Positions 16,120 through 24,466 of a stretch of DNA of 35,562 nt are shown one piece after another. The stretch lies in contig NZ_OPYN01000048.1 of the NCBI RefSeq assembly GCF_900277125.1, forward strand, positions 1-35,562, given 5' to 3'. The stretch's first letter is position 1. Each line of letters starts with the position of its first letter. Below the pieces are notes generated by a model. That model saw only the letters and a program-made list of their open reading frames with translations, had not been told where the DNA came from and made no database searches. A program made the position numbers and the translations under genes. The DNA is from Pseudomonas inefficax. Its GTDB lineage: Bacteria > Pseudomonadota > Gammaproteobacteria > Pseudomonadales > Pseudomonadaceae.

Positions 16120-17505
16120 ATGAGCCAAGATTACAGCCAGCTGTTCGAACAGGACCGCGCCCACTTCATGCACCCCTCGACCCACGCCCATGACCACGCC
16201 AACGGCGCGCTCAAGGGCCGGATCATCACCGGTGCCGAGGGCATTCGCCTGCGTGACCACGAAGGCCGCGAACTGATCGACGCCTTCGCCGGCCTGTACT
16301 GCGTGAACATCGGTTACGGGCGTACCGAGGTCGCTGACGCCATCCATCGCCAGGCCAAGGAGCTGGCGTACTACCACACCTACGTCGGCCACTCGACCGA
16401 GGCGATCATCGAGCTTTCCAGCCGCATCATCGACTGGGCGCCGGCCGGGATGAAAAAGGTCTACTACGGCCTGTCGGGTTCCGATGCCAACGAGACCCAG
16501 GTCAAGCTGGTGCGTTACTACAACAACATCCTGGGGCGCCCACTCAAGAAGAAGATCATCTCGCGCGACCGTGGCTATCACGGCTCGGGCATCATGACCG
16601 GCAGCCTTACCGGCCTGCCAAGCTTCCACCAACATTTCGACCTGCCGGTGGAGGGCGTCAAGCATACGGTCTGCCCGCACTGGTACCGCAAGGCACCGGC
16701 CGGCATGGACGAGCAGGCCTTCGTGCGCTACTGCGCCGACGAGCTGGAGCAATTGATCCTGGCCGAAGGCCCCGACACCGTCGCCGCGTTCATTGGTGAG
16801 CCGCTGATGGGCACCGGTGGCATCATCGTGCCGCCCAAGGGTTACTGGAAGGCGATCCAGGCCGTGCTCGACCGTTACGATGTGCTGTTGATCGCCGACG
16901 AAGTGGTGTGCGCCTTCGGCCGCCTGGGCTCGAAGATGGGCAGCCAGCGCTACGACATCCGCCCGGACCTGATCACTACGGCCAAGGGCCTGACCAGCGC
17001 CTATGCGCCTCTGTCGGCGGTGATCGTTGGCGAGAAGGTGTGGAACGTGATCGAAGAAGGCTCGCAGAAAGCCGGCCCCATGGGCCACGGCTGGACCTAC
17101 TCCGGGCACCCGATCTGCGCAGCGGCGGCGCTGGCCAACCTGGATATTCTCGAACGCGAGAACCTGACCGAGAATGCCGAAGTGGTGGGGGCCTACCTCA
17201 ACCGGCGCATGCGCGAAACCTTCGAAGGCCACCCGTTGGTAGGTGAAGTACGGGGTGACGGCATGCTTTGTGCGGTCGAGTTCATGGCTGATCGCGAGGC
17301 GCGCACGGCGTTCGACCCGGCGTTGAAAGTAGGGCCACAGGTGTCGGCAGCATGCCTTGAGCGCGGGATGATCGCCCGGGCCATGCCGCATGGTGACATT
17401 CTCGGTTTTGCACCGCCGTTGGTGCTGAGCCAGGAGGATGCCGAGCAGATCGTCGCCATCACCAAGGCGGCTGTCGATGAGGTGGCTGGCAAGGTGCTTG
17501 GCTAA
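16120..17505 (+). CDS. doeD: Diaminobutyrate transaminase of ectoine catabolism
   Basis: A 461-residue class-III PLP aminotransferase that moves the 4-amino group of L-2,4-diaminobutyrate to an acceptor, giving aspartate semialdehyde. It shows GLSGSDANETQVKLVRYYNN (118-137), IADEVVCAFGR (258-268, with Asp260 binding the pyridine nitrogen) and PLP lysine Lys289 in TTAKGLTSAY. I chose ATG 16120 over GTG 16111 because AAGGAG (16106-16111) is correctly spaced for the ATG. It is the last gene of the catabolic operon. Confidence 0.9.
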   Translation: MSQDYSQLFEQDRAHFMHPSTHAHDHANGALKGRIITGAEGIRLRDHEGRELIDAFAGLYCVNIGYGRTEVADAIHRQAKELAYYHTYVGHSTEAIIELSSRIIDWAPAGMKKVYYGLSGSDANETQVKLVRYYNNILGRPLKKKIISRDRGYHGSGIMTGSLTGLPSFHQHFDLPVEGVKHTVCPHWYRKAPAGMDEQAFVRYCADELEQLILAEGPDTVAAFIGEPLMGTGGIIVPPKGYWKAIQAVLDRYDVLLIADEVVCAFGRLGSKMGSQRYDIRPDLITTAKGLTSAYAPLSAVIVGEKVWNVIEEGSQKAGPMGHGWTYSGHPICAAAALANLDILERENLTENAEVVGAYLNRRMRETFEGHPLVGEVRGDGMLCAVEFMADREARTAFDPALKVGPQVSAACLERGMIARAMPHGDILGFAPPLVLSQEDAEQIVAITKAAVDEVAGKVLG

Positions 17506-17513
17506 GCATTGCA

Positions 17514-17532
17514 GGGGCCGCCATGCGGCCCC
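17514..17532 (+). terminator. Weak terminator-like hairpin after doeD
   Basis: GGGGCCG-CCATG-CGGCCCC starts nine bases after the doeD stop. There is no T-run, so it may end transcription with Rho or only stabilise the mRNA end. Confidence 0.4.
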
Positions 17533-17630
17533 ATCGCCGGCCTTGGCAGGCAACCCGACTGACGGTCCCACCCATCCTTCATCCTTGCCTACGCTGATAA
17601 TCCCAACCTGCTGAAGCAAGGAGAACCGTC

Positions 17631-18251
17631 ATGGCCTTCCAATACAAGCGTCTGGACAAGAACAACGCCGCCGTGCTGCTGGTCGACCATCAGACCGGCC
17701 TGCTCTCGCTGGTAAGGGACATCGACCCCGACCGCTTCAAGAACAACGTCCTGGCCCTGTCGGACCTGGCCAAGTACTTCAAGCTGCCGACCATTCTCAC
17801 CACCAGTTTCGAGACCGGCCCCAACGGCCCACTGGTGCCCGAGCTGAAAGAGCAGTTCCCCGACGCCCCGTACATCGCCCGCCCTGGCAACATCAATGCC
17901 TGGGACAACGAGGACTTCGTCAAGGCCGTCAAGGCCACCGGCAAGAAGCAACTGCTGATCGCCGGCGTGGTGACTGAAGTGTGCGTGGCCTTCCCGGCAC
18001 TGTCGGCACTGGAGGAGGGCTTCGAGGTATTCGTCGTCACCGACGCCTCCGGCACCTTCAACGAACTGACTCGTGACTCGGCCTGGCGGCGCATGGAGGC
18101 CGCCGGGGCGCAACTGATGACCTGGTTCGGTGTGGCTTGCGAGCTGCACCGCGACTGGCGCAATGACATCGAAGGGCTGGGGACCCTGTTCTCCAACCAT
18201 ATTCCGGATTACCGCAACCTGATGACCAGCTACAACAAGCTGGCCAAGTAA
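17631..18251 (+). CDS. ycaC: YcaC-like isochorismatase-family hydrolase
   Basis: A 206-residue cysteine hydrolase very similar in plan to E. coli YcaC. Asp19 (LLVDHQTGLLSLV) and Cys118 (GVVTEVCVAFPAL) are the catalytic residues, with the conserved ARPGNINAWDNEDF around 83-96 lining the site. Related enzymes form octameric or larger rings; the natural substrate is uncertain. The ATG has AAGGAG upstream. It stands alone, 125 bases after doeD. The last bases of the gene are duplicated downstream as part of a 181-bp tandem repeat. Confidence 0.9.
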   Translation: MAFQYKRLDKNNAAVLLVDHQTGLLSLVRDIDPDRFKNNVLALSDLAKYFKLPTILTTSFETGPNGPLVPELKEQFPDAPYIARPGNINAWDNEDFVKAVKATGKKQLLIAGVVTEVCVAFPALSALEEGFEVFVVTDASGTFNELTRDSAWRRMEAAGAQLMTWFGVACELHRDWRNDIEGLGTLFSNHIPDYRNLMTSYNKLAK

Positions 18252-18274
18252 TCCGGCCTTGAGGCCACACCCTG

Positions 18275-18350
18275 CCCTGTGGGAGCGGGTTTACCCGCGA
18301 ATGCGTCAGTGAAGCTACCGGCGCATTCGCGGGTGAACCCGCTCCCACAG
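18275..18350. repeat. REP pair in unit 1
   Basis: CCCTGTGGGAGCGGGTTTAC then CCGCGAATGCG faces CGCATTCGCGGGTGAACCCG then CTCCCACAG, with a 15-base spacer. Confidence 0.9.
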
Positions 18351-18455
18351 TCAGCCGAACACCCACCAAATCAATCGACTAGACGCACAGCCAGCGGAAA
18401 CATAAACCGGCTACAACAAGCCGGCCAAGTAATCCGACCTCGAGGCCACACCCTA

Positions 18456-18531
18456 CCCTGTGGGAGCGGGTTCACCCGCGAATGCGTCGGTGAAGCTGCC
18501 GACGCTTTCGCGGGTGAACCCGCTCCCACAG
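18456..18531. repeat. REP pair in unit 2
   Basis: The 181-base-shifted copy of the previous pair. The loop changed from TTTA to TTCA and the spacer differs at several positions, while the stems are conserved. Confidence 0.9.
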
Positions 18532-18650
18532 TCAGCCGAACACCCACCAAATCAACCGACTAGACGCACAACCTGCGAAAACATCAAGCGAAGCGGAAAA
18601 CTGCCATGGATCGACCATACTGACTCTTCATTCGCCCTCAGGAGAGTGCC

Positions 18651-19469
18651 ATGTCGAAGTCGTCCAGGAAGAAAGACCACAAGGACCAGCCGGAGAAATT
18701 GGGCGGCAAGGCGTACGAGAAGGAACTCAAGCAGCTGCATGTGGAACTGGTGAAGCTGCAGGAGTGGGTGGTGGCCAAGGGACTGAAGGTATGCATTGTC
18801 TTCGAAGGCCGCGACGGCGCTGGCAAGGGCGGCACCATCAAGGCCATCACCGAGCGCGTCAGCCCCAGAGTATTCCGCGTGGTGGCACTGCCGGCACCAA
18901 CCGAGCGGGAAAAGACCCAGATGTACCTGCAGCGCTATGTCGGCCATCTGCCGGCCGCAGGTGAAGTGGTGATCTTCGATCGCAGCTGGTACAACCGGGC
19001 CGGGGTCGAACGGGTGATGGGCTTCTGCTCGAACGAACAGGCCGACCGGTTCCTGGCTGGCGTGCCGCTGTTCGAAAAGGTCATGGTCGAGTCGGGCATC
19101 ATCCTCATCAAGTACTGGCTCGAGGTCAGCGCCGAAGAGCAGACCCGGCGCCTGCAGGACCGCATCAATGACGGCCGCAAGCTGTGGAAGCTGTCGCCCA
19201 TGGACCTCAAGTCCTACACCCGCTGGGATGACTACACACAGGCCCGTGATGAGATGTTTGCCGCCTCGGATACCGCTTGGGCGCCCTGGTTCATGGCCCA
19301 CTCCAACGACAAGCGGCGTGCCCGGCTGAACATCATCAGCCATCTGCTGACACGCATTCCCTACAAGGACATCACCCGGGAGCAGGCAGTGAAGCTGCCC
19401 AGACGCGGCAAGATCGGCAAGTACAAGGCCGTTGCCTACCCGTTCAAAGAAGTGGAACAGCGTTTCTGA
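18651..19469 (+). CDS. ppk2: Polyphosphate kinase 2
   Basis: A 272-residue cytoplasmic PPK2-family kinase that transfers phosphate between polyphosphate and nucleotides. Walker A-like EGRDGAGKGG is at 52-61, the Walker B/lid segment VVIFDRSWYNRAGVERVMGF at 106-125, and KYWLEVSAEEQTRRLQDR with WKLSPMD completes the family pattern. The length fits a single-domain class I enzyme, which favours nucleoside diphosphates; the class is inference. The ATG has AGGAG 7 bases upstream. It is followed after 36 bases by the CPA2 antiporter gene and heads a run of six same-strand genes. Confidence 0.92.
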   Translation: MSKSSRKKDHKDQPEKLGGKAYEKELKQLHVELVKLQEWVVAKGLKVCIVFEGRDGAGKGGTIKAITERVSPRVFRVVALPAPTEREKTQMYLQRYVGHLPAAGEVVIFDRSWYNRAGVERVMGFCSNEQADRFLAGVPLFEKVMVESGIILIKYWLEVSAEEQTRRLQDRINDGRKLWKLSPMDLKSYTRWDDYTQARDEMFAASDTAWAPWFMAHSNDKRRARLNIISHLLTRIPYKDITREQAVKLPRRGKIGKYKAVAYPFKEVEQRF

Positions 19470-19505
19470 TCCCCTCCCTGCGGGGAGCAGCGAGGGTGCA
19501 AACCT

Positions 19506-20702
19506 ATGCCACATGACGGCAGCCTGCTACAGGCGACGGTGGTGTTTTTGCTGGCCGTGGTACTTCTGGTACCGCTGGCGCAGCGTTTGAAAATGGGGGC
19601 GGTGCCCGGCTATCTGCTGGCGGGCATTCTGATAGGGCCATCGGTATTCGGCCTGCTGAACAACCCGGATAACGTGGCGCGCCTGTCGGAGATGGGCGTG
19701 GTGATGCTGCTGTTCGTCATCGGGCTGGAGCTGTCGCCGCGGCGTTTGTGGAGCATGCGCCGCGCGTTGTTTGGCGTTGGCTCGCTACAAGTGGGCCTGA
19801 GCGCTGCGGTGCTTGGCCTGCTGGCGTACTGGCTATTCGGCCAGTCGAAGCCGGCCGCCATCGTGCTGGGGCTGGGCCTTGCGTTGTCGTCCACCGCGTT
19901 TGGCCTGCAGGTACTGGCCGAGCGCAAGGACCTGGGCAAGCCGCACGGCCGCTTGGCTGTGGCGATCCTGCTGTTCCAGGACATTGCCGCGATCCCGCTG
20001 ATTGCTGTGGTGCCACTGCTCGGTGGTGATGTCAGTACCGCCGACGAAGGTGCCTGGCCGATGCTGGCGGTGGCGGTTGGCATAGGTGTGGTGATCATCT
20101 TTGGCCGCTACCTGCTGACCCCTGTCTTCAAATGGACAGTCGGTTCGGGCCTGCCCGAACTGTCTACCGCTACCGCCTTGCTGGTAGTGCTGGGCACCGC
20201 CTGGGTGATGGAGCACGTGGGTGTGTCCATGGCGCTGGGGGCATTTCTGGCAGGTGTCCTGATGGCCGAGTCGCCTTTCCGCCACGAACTTGAAACCCAG
20301 ATCGAGCCGCTCAAGGGTTTGCTGCTGGGGCTGTTCTTCGTTGGCGTGGGGATGAGCGCCGACCTGCGTCTGCTGTTCGGCATGCCGTTGCTGGTGCTGG
20401 GTCTGACCCTGCTGCTGGTGATTATCAAGTTGCCGCTGCTGTATGGCCTGGGCCGCATGGCGGGTGGGCTCAACCAGGCCCAGGCGCTGTGCCTGGGCGT
20501 GGTGCTGGCATCTGGCGGCGAGTTTGCCTTCGTGGTGTTCAAGCTGGCGCTCGACCATCAGGTGCTGGCGCAGCAGGTGCATGACCTGCTGGTGCTGGCC
20601 ATCACCTTGTCGATGGCGGTGGTGCCCTTGGTAATGATGGCTCTGGCGCGGCAGTTGCGTGACGACAGCCCAGCCCAGGCAAGCCCTGAAACGGGCCATT
20701 GA
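19506..20702 (+). CDS. Short CPA2-family cation:proton antiporter (Kef-type membrane domain)
   Basis: A 398-residue inner-membrane protein with about 12 hydrophobic segments. Motifs of the CPA2 exchanger domain are visible: GYLLAGILIGPSVFG, MLLFVIGLELSPRRLW, ALSSTAFGLQ and LLFQDIAAIPLIA, whose Asp is the likely ion-binding residue. KefB/KefC proteins are about 600 residues because of a C-terminal NAD-binding RCK domain; that domain is absent here and the protein ends soon after the last helix. So it is probably a K+ or Na+/H+ exchanger without glutathione/NAD gating. It begins 36 bases after ppk2. Confidence 0.88.
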   Translation: MPHDGSLLQATVVFLLAVVLLVPLAQRLKMGAVPGYLLAGILIGPSVFGLLNNPDNVARLSEMGVVMLLFVIGLELSPRRLWSMRRALFGVGSLQVGLSAAVLGLLAYWLFGQSKPAAIVLGLGLALSSTAFGLQVLAERKDLGKPHGRLAVAILLFQDIAAIPLIAVVPLLGGDVSTADEGAWPMLAVAVGIGVVIIFGRYLLTPVFKWTVGSGLPELSTATALLVVLGTAWVMEHVGVSMALGAFLAGVLMAESPFRHELETQIEPLKGLLLGLFFVGVGMSADLRLLFGMPLLVLGLTLLLVIIKLPLLYGLGRMAGGLNQAQALCLGVVLASGGEFAFVVFKLALDHQVLAQQVHDLLVLAITLSMAVVPLVMMALARQLRDDSPAQASPETGH

Positions 20703-20740
20703 AGCGCGCCACATGGCGCACCTGAATTGGGAGGTGAAGC

Positions 20741-21838
20741 ATGCAACCGGGTATCAAGCTGGACAGCAGCCTGTCGCGGGGCTTGCTCGATGTGCTCATC
20801 AAGGCCGGCCTGGTGGCTGCACTGGTGATTTTCGCCTTCCAGACGTTTCAGCCGTTTCTGGAGCTGATGCTGTGGGCGGTGATCCTGGCGGTGACCTTGT
20901 ACCCGTTGCATTGCCGCATCCAGCGCCGCACAGGGCTAAAGGACGGGCTTTCGGCGACGCTGGTCGTTCTTCTGGTACTGGTCGTGCTGCTGGTGCCGAT
21001 CTACCTGGTGGTGATGTCCATCGGCGAATCGGTGGACAGCCTGGTAACGCTGCTCAAGAGCGGCGCCTGGAGCGTGCCGGCACCTCCCGAGTCGGTGGCG
21101 GCCTGGCCACTGATCGGGCCGAAGGTGCATGCCCTGTGGCTGGCGGCCTCGGAAAACATGGCCAGTGTGCTGAACCAGTGGATGCCCCAGCTCAAGGGGG
21201 CAGGGCGCACGGTACTGGGGGCGGCGGCCAGCGCTGGTGGAGCCTTCCTGCTATTCATCGGCGCTATCATCATCTCCGGGGTGATCATGGCTTTCGGGCA
21301 ACGCGGTGAAATCGCGGCGCAGCGTATCGCCATGCGGGTATCGGGCGAGGAGCGCGGCAAGCCACTGGCCAAGCTGTGCACCGCCACCATTCGTGCGGTG
21401 GCCCAGGGCGTGATCGGCATTGCCTTCATCCAGATGCTGCTGATCGGCGTCGGCTTCGTCATCAAAGGGGTACCGGGGGCCGGGATGCTGGCGATCGTCA
21501 TCCTCATGCTGGGGATTGCCCAGGCCCCCGCCACGCTGATCACGCTGCCGGTGATCATCTACGTATTCAACGTCGAAGGCTTTACCGTGGCGACCATCAT
21601 CTTCGCCATCTATACCTTCGTCGCCGGGCTTGCCGACAACGTGCTCAAACCGCTGCTGCTGGGGCGCGGAGTGGATGTGCCGATGCCGGTGGTGCTGATC
21701 GGGGCACTGGGCGGCATGGTGGTCAAAGGCATCATCGGCCTGTTCATTGGCCCAGTGATTCTGGGCGTCACTTATGTACTGTTCTGGCAGTGGGTGGCGC
21801 TGCAGGTGCCGGAAAACCCCGTCGAACCGACGGCGTGA
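20741..21838 (+). CDS. AI-2E family (PerM/YdiK-like) membrane protein
   Basis: A 365-residue inner-membrane protein with about seven to eight hydrophobic segments, two of them near the N-terminus (LIKAGLVAALVIFAFQTFQP; LSATLVVLLVLVVLLVPIYL) and the rest in the C-terminal half. It carries FTVATIIFAIYTFVAGLADN then VLKPLLLGRG and GALGGMVVKGIIGLFIGPVI, the signature of the family. Members have been described as quorum-signal exporters and as Na+(Li+)/H+ antiporters, so the substrate is open. A strong GGGAGGTGA lies just upstream. Spacings of 38 bases before and 13 after place it in the ppk2-efflux run. Confidence 0.87.
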   Translation: MQPGIKLDSSLSRGLLDVLIKAGLVAALVIFAFQTFQPFLELMLWAVILAVTLYPLHCRIQRRTGLKDGLSATLVVLLVLVVLLVPIYLVVMSIGESVDSLVTLLKSGAWSVPAPPESVAAWPLIGPKVHALWLAASENMASVLNQWMPQLKGAGRTVLGAAASAGGAFLLFIGAIIISGVIMAFGQRGEIAAQRIAMRVSGEERGKPLAKLCTATIRAVAQGVIGIAFIQMLLIGVGFVIKGVPGAGMLAIVILMLGIAQAPATLITLPVIIYVFNVEGFTVATIIFAIYTFVAGLADNVLKPLLLGRGVDVPMPVVLIGALGGMVVKGIIGLFIGPVILGVTYVLFWQWVALQVPENPVEPTA

Positions 21839-21851
21839 GCCAAGGACTGCC

Positions 21852-23372
21852 ATGCCCGGACGCGTCTATGGTTGTGCACTGAGCCTGGCGGCCATGTTGG
21901 TGGGCTGCACTCAAGTGGGCCCGGACTTCCAGCCGCCGCAAGACCCATGGCTGGGCACCTGGAACACCCCGCTGCTAGAGCAGGCCGGGCAGCAGGCCGC
22001 GGCGCCCGACCTGCGCCAGTGGTGGACCGTGTTCGCCGACCCAGCGCTGGATGCCTTAATCACCGAGGCCGATGCCAATAACAGCAACCTGCGCGTGGCT
22101 GGCTTGCGCATTGCCGAAGCCCGCGCCCAGTTGGCCATCGTGCAGACCGGGCGTTATCCACAGCTGCAGCAGCTGCGCGCCCAGAGCCTGTACCTGAAAC
22201 AGGACCAGTCCGGTACTGCCACCGCTCGCGATTCGGTGTTCTGGCAATCCAGCGCGGGCTTCGACATCGGCTGGGAAATCGACTTCTGGGGGCGCTTCAG
22301 CCGCGCCATCGAAAGCGCCGACGCCGTCTACTTCGGCTCCCAGGCCAACTACGCCGATGCCATGCTGCTGTTGCGTGCGCAGGTGGCCGATACCTACTTT
22401 GCCCTGCGCACCGCCGAGGCGCGGCTGGATATCGCCGAAGAGAACGCCCGCCGCCAGGCGCGCAGCCTGGAGATAACCGAGCGGCTGTTCCGTCATGGCG
22501 AAAACGACGAACTCGACTGGCAACAGGCGCGTACCCAGTACCTGGCTACCCAGGCTACCATCCCCGAGTTCCAGAACCAGCTCAATGTTCTGCGCAATGT
22601 GCTGTGCTCGCTGTTGGGCCGGCCGCCCGGGCCGCTGCCACAGCTGGATGCCGGCCACGGCCAGTTGCCGTTACCGGACCGTGCCGTGCTGCAGGACGTG
22701 CCCGCCAACCTGCTGCAGCGCCGCCCGGACATCCGTGCCGCCGAGCAGGCGGTAGCGGCGCAGTCGGCGCTGGTCGGGGTGGCCGAGGCCGACCTTTATC
22801 CACAGCTGAGTCTGCTGGGCAGCATCGGCTGGAGCTTCGTCACGGCCAATCACCTGCCCGATACCTTCGACATCGCCGCCGGGCCCAGCCTGATCTGGAA
22901 CCCGTTCGACTACGGCCGGCGCAAGAACGCCGTGCGCGTGGAAGACGCCCGCTTGCAGCAACTGATCGAGCTGTATCACCAGGATGTACGCGAAGCCGCC
23001 CGCGAAGCCGACGATGCCGCCAGCGGGCTGGTGCGTTCGCTGCAGAGCGCAAGTATCCGCGACCAGGCCTCGCAGGCCGCACAGCGCTCGCTGAACCTGG
23101 CCAGCTCGCAGTACCGCGAAGGCTTTGCCGACTTCCAGCGCGTGCTCGACGCCCAGCAACTGCTGCTGCAGCAACAGGACGGCTACCTGGTCAGCCGCGG
23201 CAATGCCGTCAGCAGCCTGGTAACGCTGTACAAGGCCCTGGGCGGCGGCTGGGACGCCAGCCGCACACCGATCGACCCGGCCACCCGCCAACAGATGCAG
23301 CAACGCACCGACTGGGGCGAACTGCTCGACGAGCCAGGCCCCAGCGCCCATGCACAAGGTGAAACGAAATGA
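21852..23372 (+). CDS. Outer-membrane efflux lipoprotein (NodT/OprM type)
   Basis: A 506-residue outer-membrane channel subunit. The lipoprotein signal ends LVGC, giving a modified Cys19; TQVGPDFQPP follows, as in the NodT family. Two OEP repeats are visible, the first around ALITEADANNSNLRVAGLRI and the second around LQRRPDIRAAEQAVAAQSAL, each with long helices for the periplasmic tunnel. I chose ATG 21852 because upstream in-frame codons lie within the previous gene and it has AAGGA upstream. Its stop overlaps the HlyD start (ATGA). It should pair with the next two genes. Confidence 0.92.
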   Translation: MPGRVYGCALSLAAMLVGCTQVGPDFQPPQDPWLGTWNTPLLEQAGQQAAAPDLRQWWTVFADPALDALITEADANNSNLRVAGLRIAEARAQLAIVQTGRYPQLQQLRAQSLYLKQDQSGTATARDSVFWQSSAGFDIGWEIDFWGRFSRAIESADAVYFGSQANYADAMLLLRAQVADTYFALRTAEARLDIAEENARRQARSLEITERLFRHGENDELDWQQARTQYLATQATIPEFQNQLNVLRNVLCSLLGRPPGPLPQLDAGHGQLPLPDRAVLQDVPANLLQRRPDIRAAEQAVAAQSALVGVAEADLYPQLSLLGSIGWSFVTANHLPDTFDIAAGPSLIWNPFDYGRRKNAVRVEDARLQQLIELYHQDVREAAREADDAASGLVRSLQSASIRDQASQAAQRSLNLASSQYREGFADFQRVLDAQQLLLQQQDGYLVSRGNAVSSLVTLYKALGGGWDASRTPIDPATRQQMQQRTDWGELLDEPGPSAHAQGETK

Positions 23373-24466
23373 GCGACGCTACGCCGACGCCACCCCCGCC
23401 AGCCCCCGATCGCGGCATGCGCTGGGTGCTGCTGCTGATTGCCGTGAGCCTGCTGTGGTACCTGCTGGCTGACCGCTTCACGCCCTATACCCAGCAGGCC
23501 CGCCTGCAGGCCTACGTGGTGCCGGTGAGTGCCGAGGTGGCCGGGCAGGTGAAGCGTGTGGCGGTGGGCAACAACCAGGAAGTACGCAAGGGCGATGTGC
23601 TGTTCGAACTGGACCAGGAGCAATACCGCATCGCCCTGGCCCGCGCCGAAGCCGACCTGGACACGGTACGCCGGCAGATCGGTGCCCACACCGCTGGCAT
23701 CGACTCGGCCCAGGCGGCTCTGGTGGCGGCTCAGGCCAACGAGCGCAAGGCGCGGCAGGACGCCGAACGGCTCAAGCGCTTGATCGATGAAGACCCGGGC
23801 ACGGTGTCGGTGCGCCGCCTGGAAGGCGCCCAGGCCACCCGCGACCAGGCTATCAGCCAGGTGGCGGCAGCCCGTGCCGAAGTTGAGCGGGCCCGTGAGC
23901 AGCAGGGCGGGGCGCAGGACGACAACGCCCAACTGCGCAGCGCAGCGGCCAATGTCGAAAAGGCCCGACTGGACTTGGCGCGCACTGTGGTACGCGCCGA
24001 TGCAAACGGGCTGATTACCGACCTGCGCACCGACGTTGGCCACTATGTCGGTGCCGGCAGCCCGATGATGACCCTGATCGCCATTCATGACGTGTGGATA
24101 AGTGCCGACATGACCGAGAACAACCTCGGTCGGCTGCGCCTTGAAACCCCGGTGCTGGTAGTGCTCGATGCGCTGCCCGGCACGGTGCTGAAGGGGCGCA
24201 TTCGCAGCATCGGCTACGGCGTGAGCGTGGGCCAGAGTAATCCGCCGGGCACGTTGCCGACCGTGCAGAACAGCCGCGAGTGGCTGCGCTCTGCGCAGCG
24301 CTTCCCGGTGATCGTCGAACTGGAGCGTGACCAGTTGCAGGACAAGAGCGGTTTGCGGGTTGGCGGCCAGGCCGAAGTCATGGCCCTGCCAACCGAGGGC
24401 AACCCTTTGAACCTGCTGGGCCGGCTGTTCATGTGGCTGATGAGCTGGCTGTCGTATGCCTATTGA
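23369..24466 (+). CDS. HlyD/EmrA-type membrane-fusion (adaptor) protein
   Basis: A 365-residue adaptor anchored by one N-terminal membrane helix (about 18-34, WVLLLIAVSLLWYLLADRF). The lipoyl half-motifs VSAEVAGQVKRVAVGNNQEV and VVRADANGLITDLRTDVGHY flank a coiled-coil hairpin of about residues 85-200, rich in Ala, Arg and Glu. It links the inner-membrane DUF2955 protein to the outer-membrane channel. The start overlaps the preceding stop by four bases and the end overlaps the next gene by 11 bases. Confidence 0.9.
   Translation: MSDATPTPPPPAPDRGMRWVLLLIAVSLLWYLLADRFTPYTQQARLQAYVVPVSAEVAGQVKRVAVGNNQEVRKGDVLFELDQEQYRIALARAEADLDTVRRQIGAHTAGIDSAQAALVAAQANERKARQDAERLKRLIDEDPGTVSVRRLEGAQATRDQAISQVAAARAEVERAREQQGGAQDDNAQLRSAAANVEKARLDLARTVVRADANGLITDLRTDVGHYVGAGSPMMTLIAIHDVWISADMTENNLGRLRLETPVLVVLDALPGTVLKGRIRSIGYGVSVGQSNPPGTLPTVQNSREWLRSAQRFPVIVELERDQLQDKSGLRVGGQAEVMALPTEGNPLNLLGRLFMWLMSWLSYAY

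Larger units (their letters stand above)
18227..18588. repeat. 181-bp tandem duplication carrying gene end plus REP pair
   Basis: Unit 1 (about 18227-18407) and unit 2 (about 18408-18588) are direct repeats with a constant offset of 181. Each contains GCTACAACAAG-GGCCAAGTAA (the 3' end of ycaC in unit 1), GAGGCCACACCCT, an inverted REP pair and TCAGCCGAACACCCACCAAA then TCAA-CGACTAGACGCACA. Scattered point differences show the duplication is not recent. It fills most of the 399-base gap between ycaC and ppk2. Confidence 0.9.

Noticed and set aside
14644..17619. A very long open frame on the minus strand across doeC and doeD
   Set aside because: It is the antisense of two intact, recognisable enzymes; its translation is rich in His, Arg and Gln, as expected for shadows in GC-rich DNA, and shows no domain.
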